Shown here: positions 45,517 to 56,009 of the stretch, in pieces
Layout: every line of letters begins with the position of its first letter
How positions within the stretch are numbered: position 1 is the first letter of the stretch
Origin: MVYY01 sp012517575
GTDB taxonomy: Bacteria; Bacteroidota; Bacteroidia; Bacteroidales; Paludibacteraceae
Length of the DNA stretch: 64,000 nucleotides
Reading direction: 5' to 3'
Assembly: GCA_031629035.1 (NCBI GenBank)
Contig: JAVLUG010000010.1
Coordinates: 1-64,000 of the forward strand
Position numbers and translations under genes: made by a program
The notes under the pieces: model-generated
Told to the model about the DNA's origin: nothing
Seen by the model: the letters and a program-made list of their open reading frames with translations, nothing else
The model's database searches: none

Positions 45517-47520
45517 CTATTTTCTATTTAACCAATTGACAAAATGCGAAGCATTGGTATCAAAAACATAAGGTTTATTCAGCGGTTTTCCACGATAGTC
45601 AATCATAACATAAAAAGGTTGTGCATTGGCGCCAAATTTATATCGTTGCAGATAGCTCCACTTATCACCAATAGTTTTGATTTTTCTTGTCTTTCCGTTT
45701 TCATTAATTTCAAAAGGTTGGTCTAATGGCGTTTTATCATCGACAAACAGCGAAATCAGCACAAAATTTTTGTCGAGCAATTCTTTCACCTGTGGATCAG
45801 TCCAAACCGAAGCTTCCATTTTCCGGCAATTTACACAACCATAACCCGAAAAGTCGATCACAACAGGCATTTTTTTCATTGCGGCATAGGTCATTCCTTC
45901 TTCAAAATCGGTAAAATCGGGATGAACTTCATCCTTGTATAAATTAAAATCCTGCGTATAAAGTGGCGGAGCAAAAGCGCTGATAGATTTCAGCGGTGCA
46001 CCCCAGAGCCCTGGAACCATGTAAACGGCAAAAGCCAAAGATACGATTCCCAGCATAAGTCCACCCACAGAAGTATGTTTCGACTCGCTGTCGTGCGGGA
46101 AACGAATTTTTCCCAATAAATAAATACCCAATAACGTGAAAATTACTATCCACAGCGAAACAAAAACTTCTCTATCTAAAATATGCCATCCATAAGCCAA
46201 ATCGGCAACAGAAAGAAATTTCAGTGCAAAAGCAAGTTCAATGAAAGCCAGCACCACTTTTACTCTGTTGAGCCAACCGCCTGAGCGTGGCAACGACTCG
46301 AGCCACGAAGGAAAGAAAGCAAAGAGAGTAAAAGGAACTGCTAAAGCAAAGGAGAAACCAAACATCCCTATAGCTGGAGCAAGTAGAGAACCGCTGGCGG
46401 CAACTTCAACCAGTAAAGTTCCTATAATGGGACCAGTGCAGGAAAACGAAACCAATACCAACGTGAAAGCCATCAGCAAAATACTCAGCAAACCTACAGT
46501 TGATTCAGCTTTTGCATCAACTTTTGTTGACCACGAAGATGGTAAAGTCAACTCAAAAGCCCCAAAAAAAGACAAGGCAAAAACAACAAGCAAAACAAAG
46601 AAAAACAAATTAAACAGAGCATTAGTGGACATGCTGTTCAACGCACTAGCGCCAAAAATCAAAGTTATCAACAAACCCAACACCACATAAATAACTATAA
46701 TCGACAAACCATACAAAACAGCATCTTTTCTGCCACGTGAAGGTACAGCAGAGCGTTTCAGAAAGAAACTCACCGTCATGGGAATTATCGGCCAAACACA
46801 AGGAGTGAGCAAAGCCAAAAAACCGCCCAATAAACCGGCCAGCAGTACATACCAAAGAGATGCTGTCTCTTTATCTGCCGCCACATTGCCAAAGTTGTTG
46901 AGTTCCTTAATTACCGGTGTCCACCATTGAGAAGCAGAAATTTCGGCATTATCTTCGGAACTTAAATCTACTTGATTGGCATTTTTGAAATCTTCCGTTG
47001 GCTGAATTTTTTCAGAAGACGAAACAGTTGTGTTTTTGTCTACAACAACCGAAGAAATTTCCTTAGAATTTAATTGAATTGAAAAAGGTTCGGTAGTAGG
47101 GGGCAAACAACTTTTGTCGTTACAGGCCATGTATTCAATGTAACCTTCCAAACGAACATTTTGAATGGAAGAAAATGAAATTTTCTGAACGAAAACAGCT
47201 TCTTTCGAATACCAACTCAATTCCATGCCAAAGTTGGAATCGAACTTTTTCTCCAATTTCGAGGCAGCTTGCAAATTACCCACCTTCTGAGCATGCTCAA
47301 TTTTTTCAAAAACTATTGAAGTAGGCTTTGGACCGTTTGGAGGTAAGGATAATCCGTATAAATGCCAACCATCATCAATAGAGGCTTTAAAAATAATATC
47401 GGCAGTAGTCTTTCCGGTCAGTTTATGACTGATATTCCAATGTACCGGTTCAAAAATTTGGGCTTCTGAAAACAGGAAACCGAATAAACAAAACAGTATC
47501 AGAAAAAATTTTTTCTTCAT
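45517..47520 (-). CDS. dsbD: DsbD-type thiol:disulfide interchange protein
   Basis: A 667-residue inner-membrane protein that carries reducing power from cytoplasmic thioredoxin to the periplasm. It has a signal peptide (1-20), a periplasmic N-terminal DsbD-alpha-like domain (about 22-150), a linker, and about eight membrane helices (about 215-495) including LTPCVWPIIPM and FSCTGPIIG, the two membrane cysteines. The C-terminal thioredoxin domain (about 540-667) has the active site GCVNC in DFSGYGCVNCRKM. Architecture is complete. It is monocistronic, with 110 bases to sprA upstream and 259 bases to grpE downstream. Likely clients are periplasmic disulfide isomerases and cytochrome maturation proteins. 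Confidence 0.93.
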   Translation of the reverse strand: MKKKFFLILFCLFGFLFSEAQIFEPVHWNISHKLTGKTTADIIFKASIDDGWHLYGLSLPPNGPKPTSIVFEKIEHAQKVGNLQAASKLEKKFDSNFGMELSWYSKEAVFVQKISFSSIQNVRLEGYIEYMACNDKSCLPPTTEPFSIQLNSKEISSVVVDKNTTVSSSEKIQPTEDFKNANQVDLSSEDNAEISASQWWTPVIKELNNFGNVAADKETASLWYVLLAGLLGGFLALLTPCVWPIIPMTVSFFLKRSAVPSRGRKDAVLYGLSIIVIYVVLGLLITLIFGASALNSMSTNALFNLFFFVLLVVFALSFFGAFELTLPSSWSTKVDAKAESTVGLLSILLMAFTLVLVSFSCTGPIIGTLLVEVAASGSLLAPAIGMFGFSFALAVPFTLFAFFPSWLESLPRSGGWLNRVKVVLAFIELAFALKFLSVADLAYGWHILDREVFVSLWIVIFTLLGIYLLGKIRFPHDSESKHTSVGGLMLGIVSLAFAVYMVPGLWGAPLKSISAFAPPLYTQDFNLYKDEVHPDFTDFEEGMTYAAMKKMPVVIDFSGYGCVNCRKMEASVWTDPQVKELLDKNFVLISLFVDDKTPLDQPFEINENGKTRKIKTIGDKWSYLQRYKFGANAQPFYVMIDYRGKPLNKPYVFDTNASHFVNWLNRK

Positions 47521-47630
47521 TTCACGTTCTTATAATTTCAATTTACTTTCCAACAATTTTAATCATCCAAAGTTTAATTACCAATTGAAATTCAGAAATT
47601 TTAACAATATAAGTACAACTTAAAATCATT

Positions 47631-50600
47631 TTATCTGGTCAACATAAACTTGAGACTAACGCCGAAATTGGAAGACGAAACAGGAAACGAAGAAGAAACG
47701 AGAGGAATGCTCGACTGGTGGTCGTAATAAAGTTGAATATTAACTTTTGAACTGAATACGTAATCGGCCAGAAATTTTAGGGTAAGCAGTTTATTTCCAC
47801 TCGAAGCCTGTGTAATGTTTTCTTCCACTTTTCGCAGCAAGGTTTTAATATCTTTATAGGAAACATCAGCCGAGAGTTTCAAATCGTTCTTGATTTTCGA
47901 TTGTTTGTCGGATTTCAATCGCAGAATTACATCAAAATCCTTTAACAGATAACCAAATCCTAAAACATATTCATCGCTGGCACTTTCTATCAGCTGAGTG
48001 CTGGAAAGATTCAAAATAAGGTTTCTTTGCTTGCGGTATTCCATTTTCGCTGTCAAACTATTGTTCATGGTGGCATTAACACCAAGAAGCGGACTAAACT
48101 GTTCGTCCAGCGAAACACTTGTAAAATCGTAAGCGCCTGAAGGAATTGGGTTATCGGATTGAACGTCGCGAACATAGCCCAATGAACTTTCATCATCCAT
48201 TGGTACCCATGTAGAATATGAAGAATAAGAACCAATGCTGTAACGGAAAGAATATGCATGTGTCAGATTCACATTTTTAAAATGATTTTTAACCCAATCT
48301 ATTTTTGAAAGTCCATCATAACTGATTCGCCAATTGGGCAAAATGCTCGAAATGGAAAGGAAGGGATTGGTAGAAACTTTTGTGGCATCACGTCCCGTGT
48401 AAGCAGCCAAAAAAGCAGGAATCAGTACATCGGCTGAGTTTAACTGATAAGCGCCAAGCGACGGATCATATTCTTTGCCTGCTAAACTGGAAGATTTGAT
48501 AAATCCACTTTGCGGATAACGCGTACCGGCATATTTCTGATTCAGCCGATCGGCAACTTTTTGTCGATTGGCAAGAAAATTATTAAAAGTCTCCGAATTG
48601 TAATTATCGGTGGCGGTTCCCAGCTTTTTGAACGCTGTGGACAAACCAATTTGTGTAATATTAAAACTACCGGTGTAGGTTGTAGGCATATCTTCATACA
48701 TATAGAAAACCGAAGTATTTGAAGCGGTGTATCGCCGGGCATTCAAATCAATTTTAAAACCGGGAATTGGCTCCAGCGTAGCTTTGATGTCAAGATCGGA
48801 AGTAAAAGAAGTAGTGGCGGGATTTACCACCGAATCTCCAGTATTCAGCCAACCTTTTTCAAAAGCATTTTTAATAAAATCTTTGTCCTGAAATCCAAAA
48901 GCAAAAGCGTATCCTGGAGCATCTACTCCATTGTAGGTCTGTTGTCCCATAAATCCTGCTTCAGGCAAAAATCCCGACAATACCGTACTGTTGTTTTCCC
49001 GATAATTGATGGAAAAACGTCGAACCATCATTAAAGCCCCCAAAGCAACATCAAGTGTTTTATTTGCAACCGACTGCTGATTGGGATTCATACTGACAAT
49101 ATTTATCGTGATGCTGTCCATGTTTTGTTTCGGTAAAATTTCTACCGAAGTTGCATTTTTAACTTTATAGGAAAGCAACACCTCATTTCCGCCTTTATCT
49201 TTTGCTGTGAGTTTAATACGATCACTTCCCAAGCGGTGCTGAATAGTGAGCGGCTGATCGGATTTGAGTTGAACCGTTTGCGTAAAATTGCCAGGTTTGA
49301 AAGGTTGAGTTCTGGCATTGGTAACTTTGTTTCGGTTCAACACATTTTTCAGAAACTTAGATTTATTGTATAAAGTTTCAAAATTCAATTGACCATCAAG
49401 TTGCCATGAACCCGTGCTGGTAGCAGTATTTCCAATATCTGCTCCTCCTTCCATTTGTGCGCTCCGATTCCAGTTGTAATTGGAATTATAAGAAACATTT
49501 GCCTGCATCCAATCCGTAATAGGTATTTTATTGAATGGAACATTCCACGAAGCAGTAAATACTTGCTGATAAACATAGGGCGTTCCAAGCGTTTTGATGT
49601 TGTGCCACACCGTATCGCGCCACGCTTCGTAATATTCCTTTCCCATCTCAGGCGTAAAATATGGCTCGTCAATGTTTGCGTTCATTACTGTTTGAAAACT
49701 GAAATGTAATGAACGGGTCATATCATATTTGATGTCGAACTGACGATTGAACATAAAATCCTTACTGAAAGTGAGATTAGACAATTCATCGTTGGAATAA
49801 TTGCCCGAATAAACATCAAAACTCCGAAGTTTGATTTGCGAATATGCTCGGTTGAGATTGGCATTGTAATTTAAAGACGAAGGAAGATAGTACAGATTAA
49901 AATCCTTGATAAGTTTTAATGCTGGACTGTTCAAAGCTTTTACATCTTTAAACGGTTCCCATGGCTGAGCAGCAAAATTAAAATTGTAATCGACCGCTGC
50001 ACGCTGGTTTTTTACCAAATTTTGTTCAATTTCCGAATTGTGTTCATTGTTTTCAATATAGGCATAAGTAAATTTTAAATTAGCCGGGTCATAGAACTGC
50101 GGTTTTTTACTTTTAATATTAACTTTAGCATTGGAAACATTAAAACTTTTGGAAGTGCTTACCGTTTGCGACAAATTCAGCAAGGAATCCCGATCAGTTT
50201 TTGTGGGAAGATTATCCAAAGCATCGGATAATTCGACATCCTGATCGAGTGGATTATACTTTGGCGATACGGTTTCATTGGTATACGAAAAATAGGTTGG
50301 AATCTGTAACTTTACCTGTTCTGGTAAAAATCTACCCAATTCTACGGCAGCAGCAAAATTCATCTGGCGCAAGTCCTCCAACCGGCGGTTCATTACATTA
50401 CTTTCAATGCTTCCATATCCCGATGTTTCAATTCTTCCCGAGAAATTCAGCGTTCCAATATCCGACAGACCAACAGCCAAATTTCCCATGGCTGCCCAAC
50501 CACCTGATTCATCAAATTCCGACATACGTAATTCGTTGACCCAAATTTCTCCCGATTTGATGCTTCCGCTTCTGTTTCGAATACCAATCATAATATTCTG

Positions 50601-53600
50601 AACATCCGAAATAGTAGGATTACCGACAACCGTAATTCTGTTTTTTGGTTTATCTGGATCAAATATAGTATAAGGAACAATATTCGACACATTTCCCGCA
50701 CTTGCTTGAAGAGTCTTATTGCGTTGCAGTTTTACATTAATCAGTTTTGAAAAAGCAAAATCGAACATATTTTCAGGGTACCATACAATCTCTCGCTGTC
50801 CGGTGTTTTCACCCAAATATTTTCCTGGAGGCGTCAGCCGTAAGGGAATTTCATATTCGTAGTAATTGTTCACCATATCGGTACCGATTCGGATAAAGCA
50901 GGTCAATTCATTATCCTGCAGATTGGAAATATCGTCAATCAATTTTTCTGCATGTACAAACATTTGAAGACGTTTGTACTGACGCATGTCATATGAGGTT
51001 GTTTTATAAACGGCTTTGGCATCATTTGGCGCCAAATCTCTGACTCTCAAAACCATCGACTGTTCATTTAACTGTAAAAGCTGTGGTTGTCCCGGATCCG
51101 TTTCTCGGGTAACTCCCGGGGGCAACACATAATTTACGGGCGTACGATCCGCATTTTCTTCGATATTTACAGCCTGAACTTCTAATTTGCCATCTGAAGA
51201 CGGAGCTAATCCATTTGGATATAACGACTTGGTATAACTACGCCACTCTCCCCTAACCAAATCGAAAGTAGCAAAACGCAAATGAATATCTTTTTCAAAA
51301 TCGGTAAGAAACATTCTGATAAACCGAATCGATTTAAAATTGCGAATGCTCCCGATTTTTTCATCGTACTCACGAACCGGGATACGGAACTGATACCATG
51401 TTACGGGTTCTACATTTCCATTGGCCAGCTGCACATTGGAAGTTATCTTGTCTGCAATATAGTTTTTCCCAACCTGAAAAGCATCTCTACGAATCTGAAC
51501 CCGATACTGATAATATTTCTCGTATTCGTTCATGGTATTGTCCTCATTCAAATCTTCCATATCGGGAAGCGAAGTTGCTGAAGTAGTGTAACTTTCGTTG
51601 ACATTTTCTGCTTCAGGAGAATTTCCTTCTGTTCCATTATAATGTTTGTATCGCGATAGAATATCTTTTTGCTGATCGTCATAATCGGAACCTCGATAAA
51701 AATGATAATTGTCGCCTGCGGGATCATTTAATGGAGAAAATTGGTCATCTTGCCATTGTTGACGGGTTTGAGGATTGATTTTTTCAATAATTTGTTCTAC
51801 AAATTTTTTGTAAGTAGGATATTCAAATTCTTCATCGTTGGAAAGTCCGTTCAACCCAACATCCTGATATTTTCTTGCACCTGGCGTATTGTCAAAAGCC
51901 GTAACCGTAGATTGTGTTTTTGGAATTCTTCCCCACACCGTGGTATCGCTTTTGGTAACATCACCATCAATACTCAACCCCTGTTCGAAAAACTTTTTCC
52001 CATCTTTTAAAACATCCTCACTGATATCGCCTAAATTTATATACAAATCTCCACCTTTCTGGGTGCCATCCTTATCGGTAATAAAAGGGTCCATCATCCA
52101 AAATTCAATATATTCAATGTTGGCATTTTCAAAGTCCGTAACGTCCAGCTTGCGCATAATTCCACCCCATCGCTTTTCAGGATTCATCAATGAACCATCT
52201 GCATTCATTCCATCCAAATCCAAATTATACGGACCTCTTTCATTGGGGTAAAAAGAAAGATTCATAATGGTCATTCGCGAAGTTTGGGTAGCAAGTCTTT
52301 CCTTGTTGGGGAAAATTTCTTCTTCCAACACATTGCGCGTTAAATGATTGGATTGCGATTCCAAATTGTTTCTCAAATTTTCAGGAGTAGTTCTACTATT
52401 GGCATTCAACACTGGGTCTACATAATACCATGCCAGCAAAGCCCTGTTTTTTCCGTATTCTATATCGTTTCCCCGTGCAGCTTCGAGAAAAAGTCCGCCA
52501 TTGGGATCAAAAGGAGTACTGGCAAGATGCCAGAAAACCGGATAATGAAGATCTATAGTGGTTTTGGTCGATTCAAAATCGTCGATATACGCCAATCCCG
52601 CAGAACTGATAACGCTGGAATGGCCAGGAATCAGCTGAGCAAATTCGGCATTCAGAGCCAATGTTGAAGGTTTGGTAGCATTAACAAACGGCAGCTTGTC
52701 GAGCTGATTGGTAAGCCATTGAGACTCTTTCCTCCACGAAGTATTAAGTCCCCAAATGGTATTGGAAATAGGTTCATCGCCTGTGTTGACTTTGGTAGTC
52801 AAAGGCATTTCGGAAAGATGCATTACAGTAGCTCCCAGCGAAAAATCACGATTGAACTGATATTCCAAATGAGTTCCAACCAATGATTTTCGTTGCATGC
52901 TGAACATCGACTGATTTTCTAATTTCACGTCGATATTGCTTCCCGATTCCAAAATGGAAGTATTGATTATATTTACCGTTCCCATAGTATAATCAACTGT
53001 ATAATCAACATTTTCTACAAGAGCAACACCACCGGCCGTTACCGTAACCGAGCCTCGGGGTATATTCATGGCATTCAGTCGAATTTCGTTTCCCGAACTG
53101 GCCTTGTATTCCCCAACGATGTGAAATTTGTTTTTTTCACTGTATTCACGAGCGGTTACCAATGTTGAATCGTACAATTCCTGAAAAACATATTTATCGG
53201 CAATTTGATCATTCCCAATCTCCTTCCGCAAATGAGAGCCAAAAGGTTCCAAAACGGGGAAAATTATTCTGCCACTGGAAGAAAGGACAGTGTAACCTTC
53301 CACATAATCGAATTTTCCATCGGGTTGAGCTGCATTTTTGGTATTGAGTCGATCGAGGTTCATTACACGCAACAAAAGCTTATTTTGTATATTTCCTTCT
53401 GTAATGTATTTCAAGTCGGTTCCTACCGAGTCGTTTCGATAAACAATATCCAGCTGAAAATTCTCAGGCTGAATTTGTAAAGCTCCCAAACTATATACAT
53501 TTTTCATCATCAAATCCCAAGAGGCAAGTGAAGGAGATTGAGCGGTACTTTTCAGAAGTTTAACAATCAAAGCATTTGGAGCGGTAACGGCATCGGTAGA

Positions 53601-55064
53601 AAATTCTCCAACCTGATAAACCTGTCCTCCGTAAGTATATTCATAAGCTACAGCCAACACTTCATCGGGATTCAATGCAGTACGCAACGAAACATATCCC
53701 AGAGCTGAATTCAGGGTATATTCTGAGGGATCAAGCCGGCGAGCACTTTCAATTTTTTCGTAATCTTCGCCACCAAAAATACTGTCGGCGGCGTATTGCG
53801 AGGAAAGAATATTGTTGGTTTGCTGTATGTCGCGAACATTAGGTAAAGCGGTAATTTCATCATATAGCGAATTGGCTTTGTTTTGCGGCAACGATGAGGC
53901 TGACAGTACATTCCAATGATGACTGTCGAGTCGCTGGGTTTCTCCCAAGTCCATGAATGCCACAATGTTTCTGGCCTGATCGTAATTTCCCCGTTTGTTG
54001 GTAACCCAAACTTCCACACGCGTAATGGTAACACCAGAAGTTACAAATGGAAGTTTGCTCATGGCATTTTCAAAATTATTTCTGAAATAATGCCCCAAAA
54101 AGAAATGCCGATTCTCATCATATTCATCAATACCAATTTCATAATCGGTAGTCTGTGCTCCTCCTTTTGAACTGACGGTTTGCGTCTGGGATTGTTGCTG
54201 CGAAGCTACGGCACTGATACTTAACTTACCAAACTGCAAATCGGTTTTAACACCAAACAGAGCCGTGCTTCCGGAAATGAGCGAACTGTTCAAAGGCATG
54301 CTGACGTTACCAATTTCAATGTTTTTGATGATGTCGTCTTCTTTGCCTTTATAATTCAATTTTAACAATTTCTGGTCGAAATCAAAACTCGACTCGGTAT
54401 TGTAGTTCATGTTAAAATTGACTTTGTCCCCCACCTTACCATTAACATTCATTTGAATTTTCTCGTCAAAGTCGAGAATGGTACTTTTGCGCATCCGCTC
54501 AGTCAACGCCGGATTATCTATTTTGTTGGTTTTAAAGCCCATAGAAATTTCAGCCGAACCTTGCGTTCTAATCTGCACACCACCAGGACCAAATATCTTG
54601 TCGGCAGGGCCAATATCAAATTTCATGTCCGTAACACTGAACTTATCTTCTACATTTTGCTGAACAGTAGAATTTTTCTCGTACCAGTAACGTTGCATTT
54701 CTTGCTTTCCTGAATAATCGAGATATTCCTGTTCAGTCATCCGAAACGGCGTAGCAATTTCCATGTTACCCAAATAAGTATGCAAAATATAACTGGCAGT
54801 TGCAGGGTCGTATTCAATTTCGGTTTTTATGTTGGAAGGGACGGGAGCGTCGAGTGGATAAGCAACAGTTATATCCTGATAGGTATCCTGCACCAATTTT
54901 TTTACGGGGAAATGTTGTTGAATAGAATCGGTTTGCCTCTCAGCATTGGAAATATTTTCGTTGGGGATGGGTTGCTGCAGCGATGCATAAACAAATCCAA
55001 CGGTTGAACTTAAAAAAATACCGAAATAAACAAAAATCGAAACTGATTTTTTTCTATTTGTCAT
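47631..55064 (-). CDS. sprA: Cell-surface protein SprA, T9SS translocon
   Basis: A 2477-residue outer-membrane protein forming the 36-strand translocation pore of the type IX secretion system (also called Sov). A signal peptide covers about 1-27. Repeated SprA N-terminal-type segments begin IEYDPATASYILH and DKFSVTDMKFDIGPADKIFGPGG, followed by an unbroken series of beta-strand-rich barrel segments ending VSLKFMLTR. Length fits known SprA proteins (about 2300-2500). It lies 78 bases downstream of ruvA in the same direction, an order seen in other Bacteroidetes. Its presence explains how the two proteins with T9SS sorting domains at 31.3-38.8 kb leave the cell. Confidence 0.96.
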   Translation of the reverse strand: MTNRKKSVSIFVYFGIFLSSTVGFVYASLQQPIPNENISNAERQTDSIQQHFPVKKLVQDTYQDITVAYPLDAPVPSNIKTEIEYDPATASYILHTYLGNMEIATPFRMTEQEYLDYSGKQEMQRYWYEKNSTVQQNVEDKFSVTDMKFDIGPADKIFGPGGVQIRTQGSAEISMGFKTNKIDNPALTERMRKSTILDFDEKIQMNVNGKVGDKVNFNMNYNTESSFDFDQKLLKLNYKGKEDDIIKNIEIGNVSMPLNSSLISGSTALFGVKTDLQFGKLSISAVASQQQSQTQTVSSKGGAQTTDYEIGIDEYDENRHFFLGHYFRNNFENAMSKLPFVTSGVTITRVEVWVTNKRGNYDQARNIVAFMDLGETQRLDSHHWNVLSASSLPQNKANSLYDEITALPNVRDIQQTNNILSSQYAADSIFGGEDYEKIESARRLDPSEYTLNSALGYVSLRTALNPDEVLAVAYEYTYGGQVYQVGEFSTDAVTAPNALIVKLLKSTAQSPSLASWDLMMKNVYSLGALQIQPENFQLDIVYRNDSVGTDLKYITEGNIQNKLLLRVMNLDRLNTKNAAQPDGKFDYVEGYTVLSSSGRIIFPVLEPFGSHLRKEIGNDQIADKYVFQELYDSTLVTAREYSEKNKFHIVGEYKASSGNEIRLNAMNIPRGSVTVTAGGVALVENVDYTVDYTMGTVNIINTSILESGSNIDVKLENQSMFSMQRKSLVGTHLEYQFNRDFSLGATVMHLSEMPLTTKVNTGDEPISNTIWGLNTSWRKESQWLTNQLDKLPFVNATKPSTLALNAEFAQLIPGHSSVISSAGLAYIDDFESTKTTIDLHYPVFWHLASTPFDPNGGLFLEAARGNDIEYGKNRALLAWYYVDPVLNANSRTTPENLRNNLESQSNHLTRNVLEEEIFPNKERLATQTSRMTIMNLSFYPNERGPYNLDLDGMNADGSLMNPEKRWGGIMRKLDVTDFENANIEYIEFWMMDPFITDKDGTQKGGDLYINLGDISEDVLKDGKKFFEQGLSIDGDVTKSDTTVWGRIPKTQSTVTAFDNTPGARKYQDVGLNGLSNDEEFEYPTYKKFVEQIIEKINPQTRQQWQDDQFSPLNDPAGDNYHFYRGSDYDDQQKDILSRYKHYNGTEGNSPEAENVNESYTTSATSLPDMEDLNEDNTMNEYEKYYQYRVQIRRDAFQVGKNYIADKITSNVQLANGNVEPVTWYQFRIPVREYDEKIGSIRNFKSIRFIRMFLTDFEKDIHLRFATFDLVRGEWRSYTKSLYPNGLAPSSDGKLEVQAVNIEENADRTPVNYVLPPGVTRETDPGQPQLLQLNEQSMVLRVRDLAPNDAKAVYKTTSYDMRQYKRLQMFVHAEKLIDDISNLQDNELTCFIRIGTDMVNNYYEYEIPLRLTPPGKYLGENTGQREIVWYPENMFDFAFSKLINVKLQRNKTLQASAGNVSNIVPYTIFDPDKPKNRITVVGNPTISDVQNIMIGIRNRSGSIKSGEIWVNELRMSEFDESGGWAAMGNLAVGLSDIGTLNFSGRIETSGYGSIESNVMNRRLEDLRQMNFAAAVELGRFLPEQVKLQIPTYFSYTNETVSPKYNPLDQDVELSDALDNLPTKTDRDSLLNLSQTVSTSKSFNVSNAKVNIKSKKPQFYDPANLKFTYAYIENNEHNSEIEQNLVKNQRAAVDYNFNFAAQPWEPFKDVKALNSPALKLIKDFNLYYLPSSLNYNANLNRAYSQIKLRSFDVYSGNYSNDELSNLTFSKDFMFNRQFDIKYDMTRSLHFSFQTVMNANIDEPYFTPEMGKEYYEAWRDTVWHNIKTLGTPYVYQQVFTASWNVPFNKIPITDWMQANVSYNSNYNWNRSAQMEGGADIGNTATSTGSWQLDGQLNFETLYNKSKFLKNVLNRNKVTNARTQPFKPGNFTQTVQLKSDQPLTIQHRLGSDRIKLTAKDKGGNEVLLSYKVKNATSVEILPKQNMDSITINIVSMNPNQQSVANKTLDVALGALMMVRRFSINYRENNSTVLSGFLPEAGFMGQQTYNGVDAPGYAFAFGFQDKDFIKNAFEKGWLNTGDSVVNPATTSFTSDLDIKATLEPIPGFKIDLNARRYTASNTSVFYMYEDMPTTYTGSFNITQIGLSTAFKKLGTATDNYNSETFNNFLANRQKVADRLNQKYAGTRYPQSGFIKSSSLAGKEYDPSLGAYQLNSADVLIPAFLAAYTGRDATKVSTNPFLSISSILPNWRISYDGLSKIDWVKNHFKNVNLTHAYSFRYSIGSYSSYSTWVPMDDESSLGYVRDVQSDNPIPSGAYDFTSVSLDEQFSPLLGVNATMNNSLTAKMEYRKQRNLILNLSSTQLIESASDEYVLGFGYLLKDFDVILRLKSDKQSKIKNDLKLSADVSYKDIKTLLRKVEENITQASSGNKLLTLKFLADYVFSSKVNIQLYYDHQSSIPLVSSSFPVSSSNFGVSLKFMLTR

Positions 55065-55142
55065 ATAAATTTCTATTCCTTGTTCTTAACAACGTGGCTG
55101 CAATAAAATGAAATTTTCTTGAATTTCTTCTTTTACAGATAA

Positions 55143-55733
55143 TTACAAAATTTTCAGAGCCAATTTAATCAATTGTTCCACTTCAAGCTGAGACTGTTCT
55201 TTTAAAATATTATCTATCGCTTTCTGCGAAGATCCAGCCGGAAAACCAAGCATAACCAAAGCTGCAACTGCCTCTTCTTTAATTTGAGCATTCTTGTCGG
55301 AAAGCAATGACTGAGAGGAAATTTCATCTCTTCCCTTCAAAATTTTATCTTTCAAATCCACAATAATACGCTGGGCTGTTTTGCTACCAATACCTTTTAT
55401 TGCATTCAGCGCCGACACATTGCCGGCAGCAATTATTTCCTGAATTTCTTCAACCGAATAGGAAGACATGATCATTCTTGCAGTATTTACCCCTATCCCC
55501 GAAACGGAAATTAACAGCTGAAAAATTTCTCTTTCCTTTTTAGTAGCAAAACCAAAAAACAAAAAAGCATCTTCCCGCACTACTTCGTGTACAAAAAGCT
55601 TTGCTTCCGATTGATGACTCAGTAAAGTATAAGTCGGCAAAGGTATTGAAATGAAATATCCCAATCCGTTTGTCTCCAGCACCACATAAGTTGGAGTCAG
55701 CTCAACAATTTGCCCCTTTATATAATCAATCAT
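55143..55733 (-). CDS. ruvA: Holliday junction branch migration protein RuvA
   Basis: A 196-residue RuvA, which binds Holliday junctions and loads the RuvB motor. Domain I (1-65, MIDYIKGQIVELTPTYVVLE) is an OB fold. Domain II has two helix-hairpin-helix motifs (SVSGIGVNTARMIM and IKGIGSKTAQRIIVDLKDK). The C-terminal domain III (about 150-196, EEAVAALVMLGF) contacts RuvB. Normal length, no defects. It is likely cotranscribed with sprA and faces away from the superoxide dismutase gene. Confidence 0.97.
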   Translation of the reverse strand: MIDYIKGQIVELTPTYVVLETNGLGYFISIPLPTYTLLSHQSEAKLFVHEVVREDAFLFFGFATKKEREIFQLLISVSGIGVNTARMIMSSYSVEEIQEIIAAGNVSALNAIKGIGSKTAQRIIVDLKDKILKGRDEISSQSLLSDKNAQIKEEAVAALVMLGFPAGSSQKAIDNILKEQSQLEVEQLIKLALKIL

Positions 55734-55842
55734 TCAACAAAACTTTAAAAAAGAATTTTTGTGTGTAAAAATACGAATTAATTTACATACTCTCCAAAAG
55801 GCAACTTCCAAAGCGGAGAGACGAATACTGATTAAAATAACG

Positions 55843-55865
55843 GTGTAATTGATTAAAAATTACAC
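55843..55865. promoter_or_regulatory. Inverted repeat in the ruvA/sod intergenic region
   Basis: GTGTAATT (55843-55850) and AATTACAC (55858-55865) are exact inverted copies with a 7-base spacer in the 276-base gap between divergent ruvA and the exported SOD gene. The geometry suits a dimeric repressor or activator site, but no regulator is identified. A poor -7 match for the SOD gene (CATATTTG, 55966-55973) lies nearer its start. Confidence 0.35.
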
Positions 55866-56009
55866 TTACAACGTTAAAAGGAAAGAGTAACGATCTTCTT
55901 GAAAACAAAAAAAGCACTTTGATCGTTTCGAAAATTATTTTGCTTACCCTGAACAAAAAAAACGACATATTTGTTTTTAAGTTATTCTAAACACAAAAAA
56001 TTTATCAAC

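Noticed and set aside
46241..46690. 149-codon rightward open frame opposite the DsbD-type gene
   Set aside because: Its lysine/threonine-rich composition is the mirror of membrane-helix codons on the other strand.
55971..56009. Earlier TTG start of the SOD gene
   Set aside because: The extra residues would bury a clear signal peptide; ATG 56010 is the natural start.
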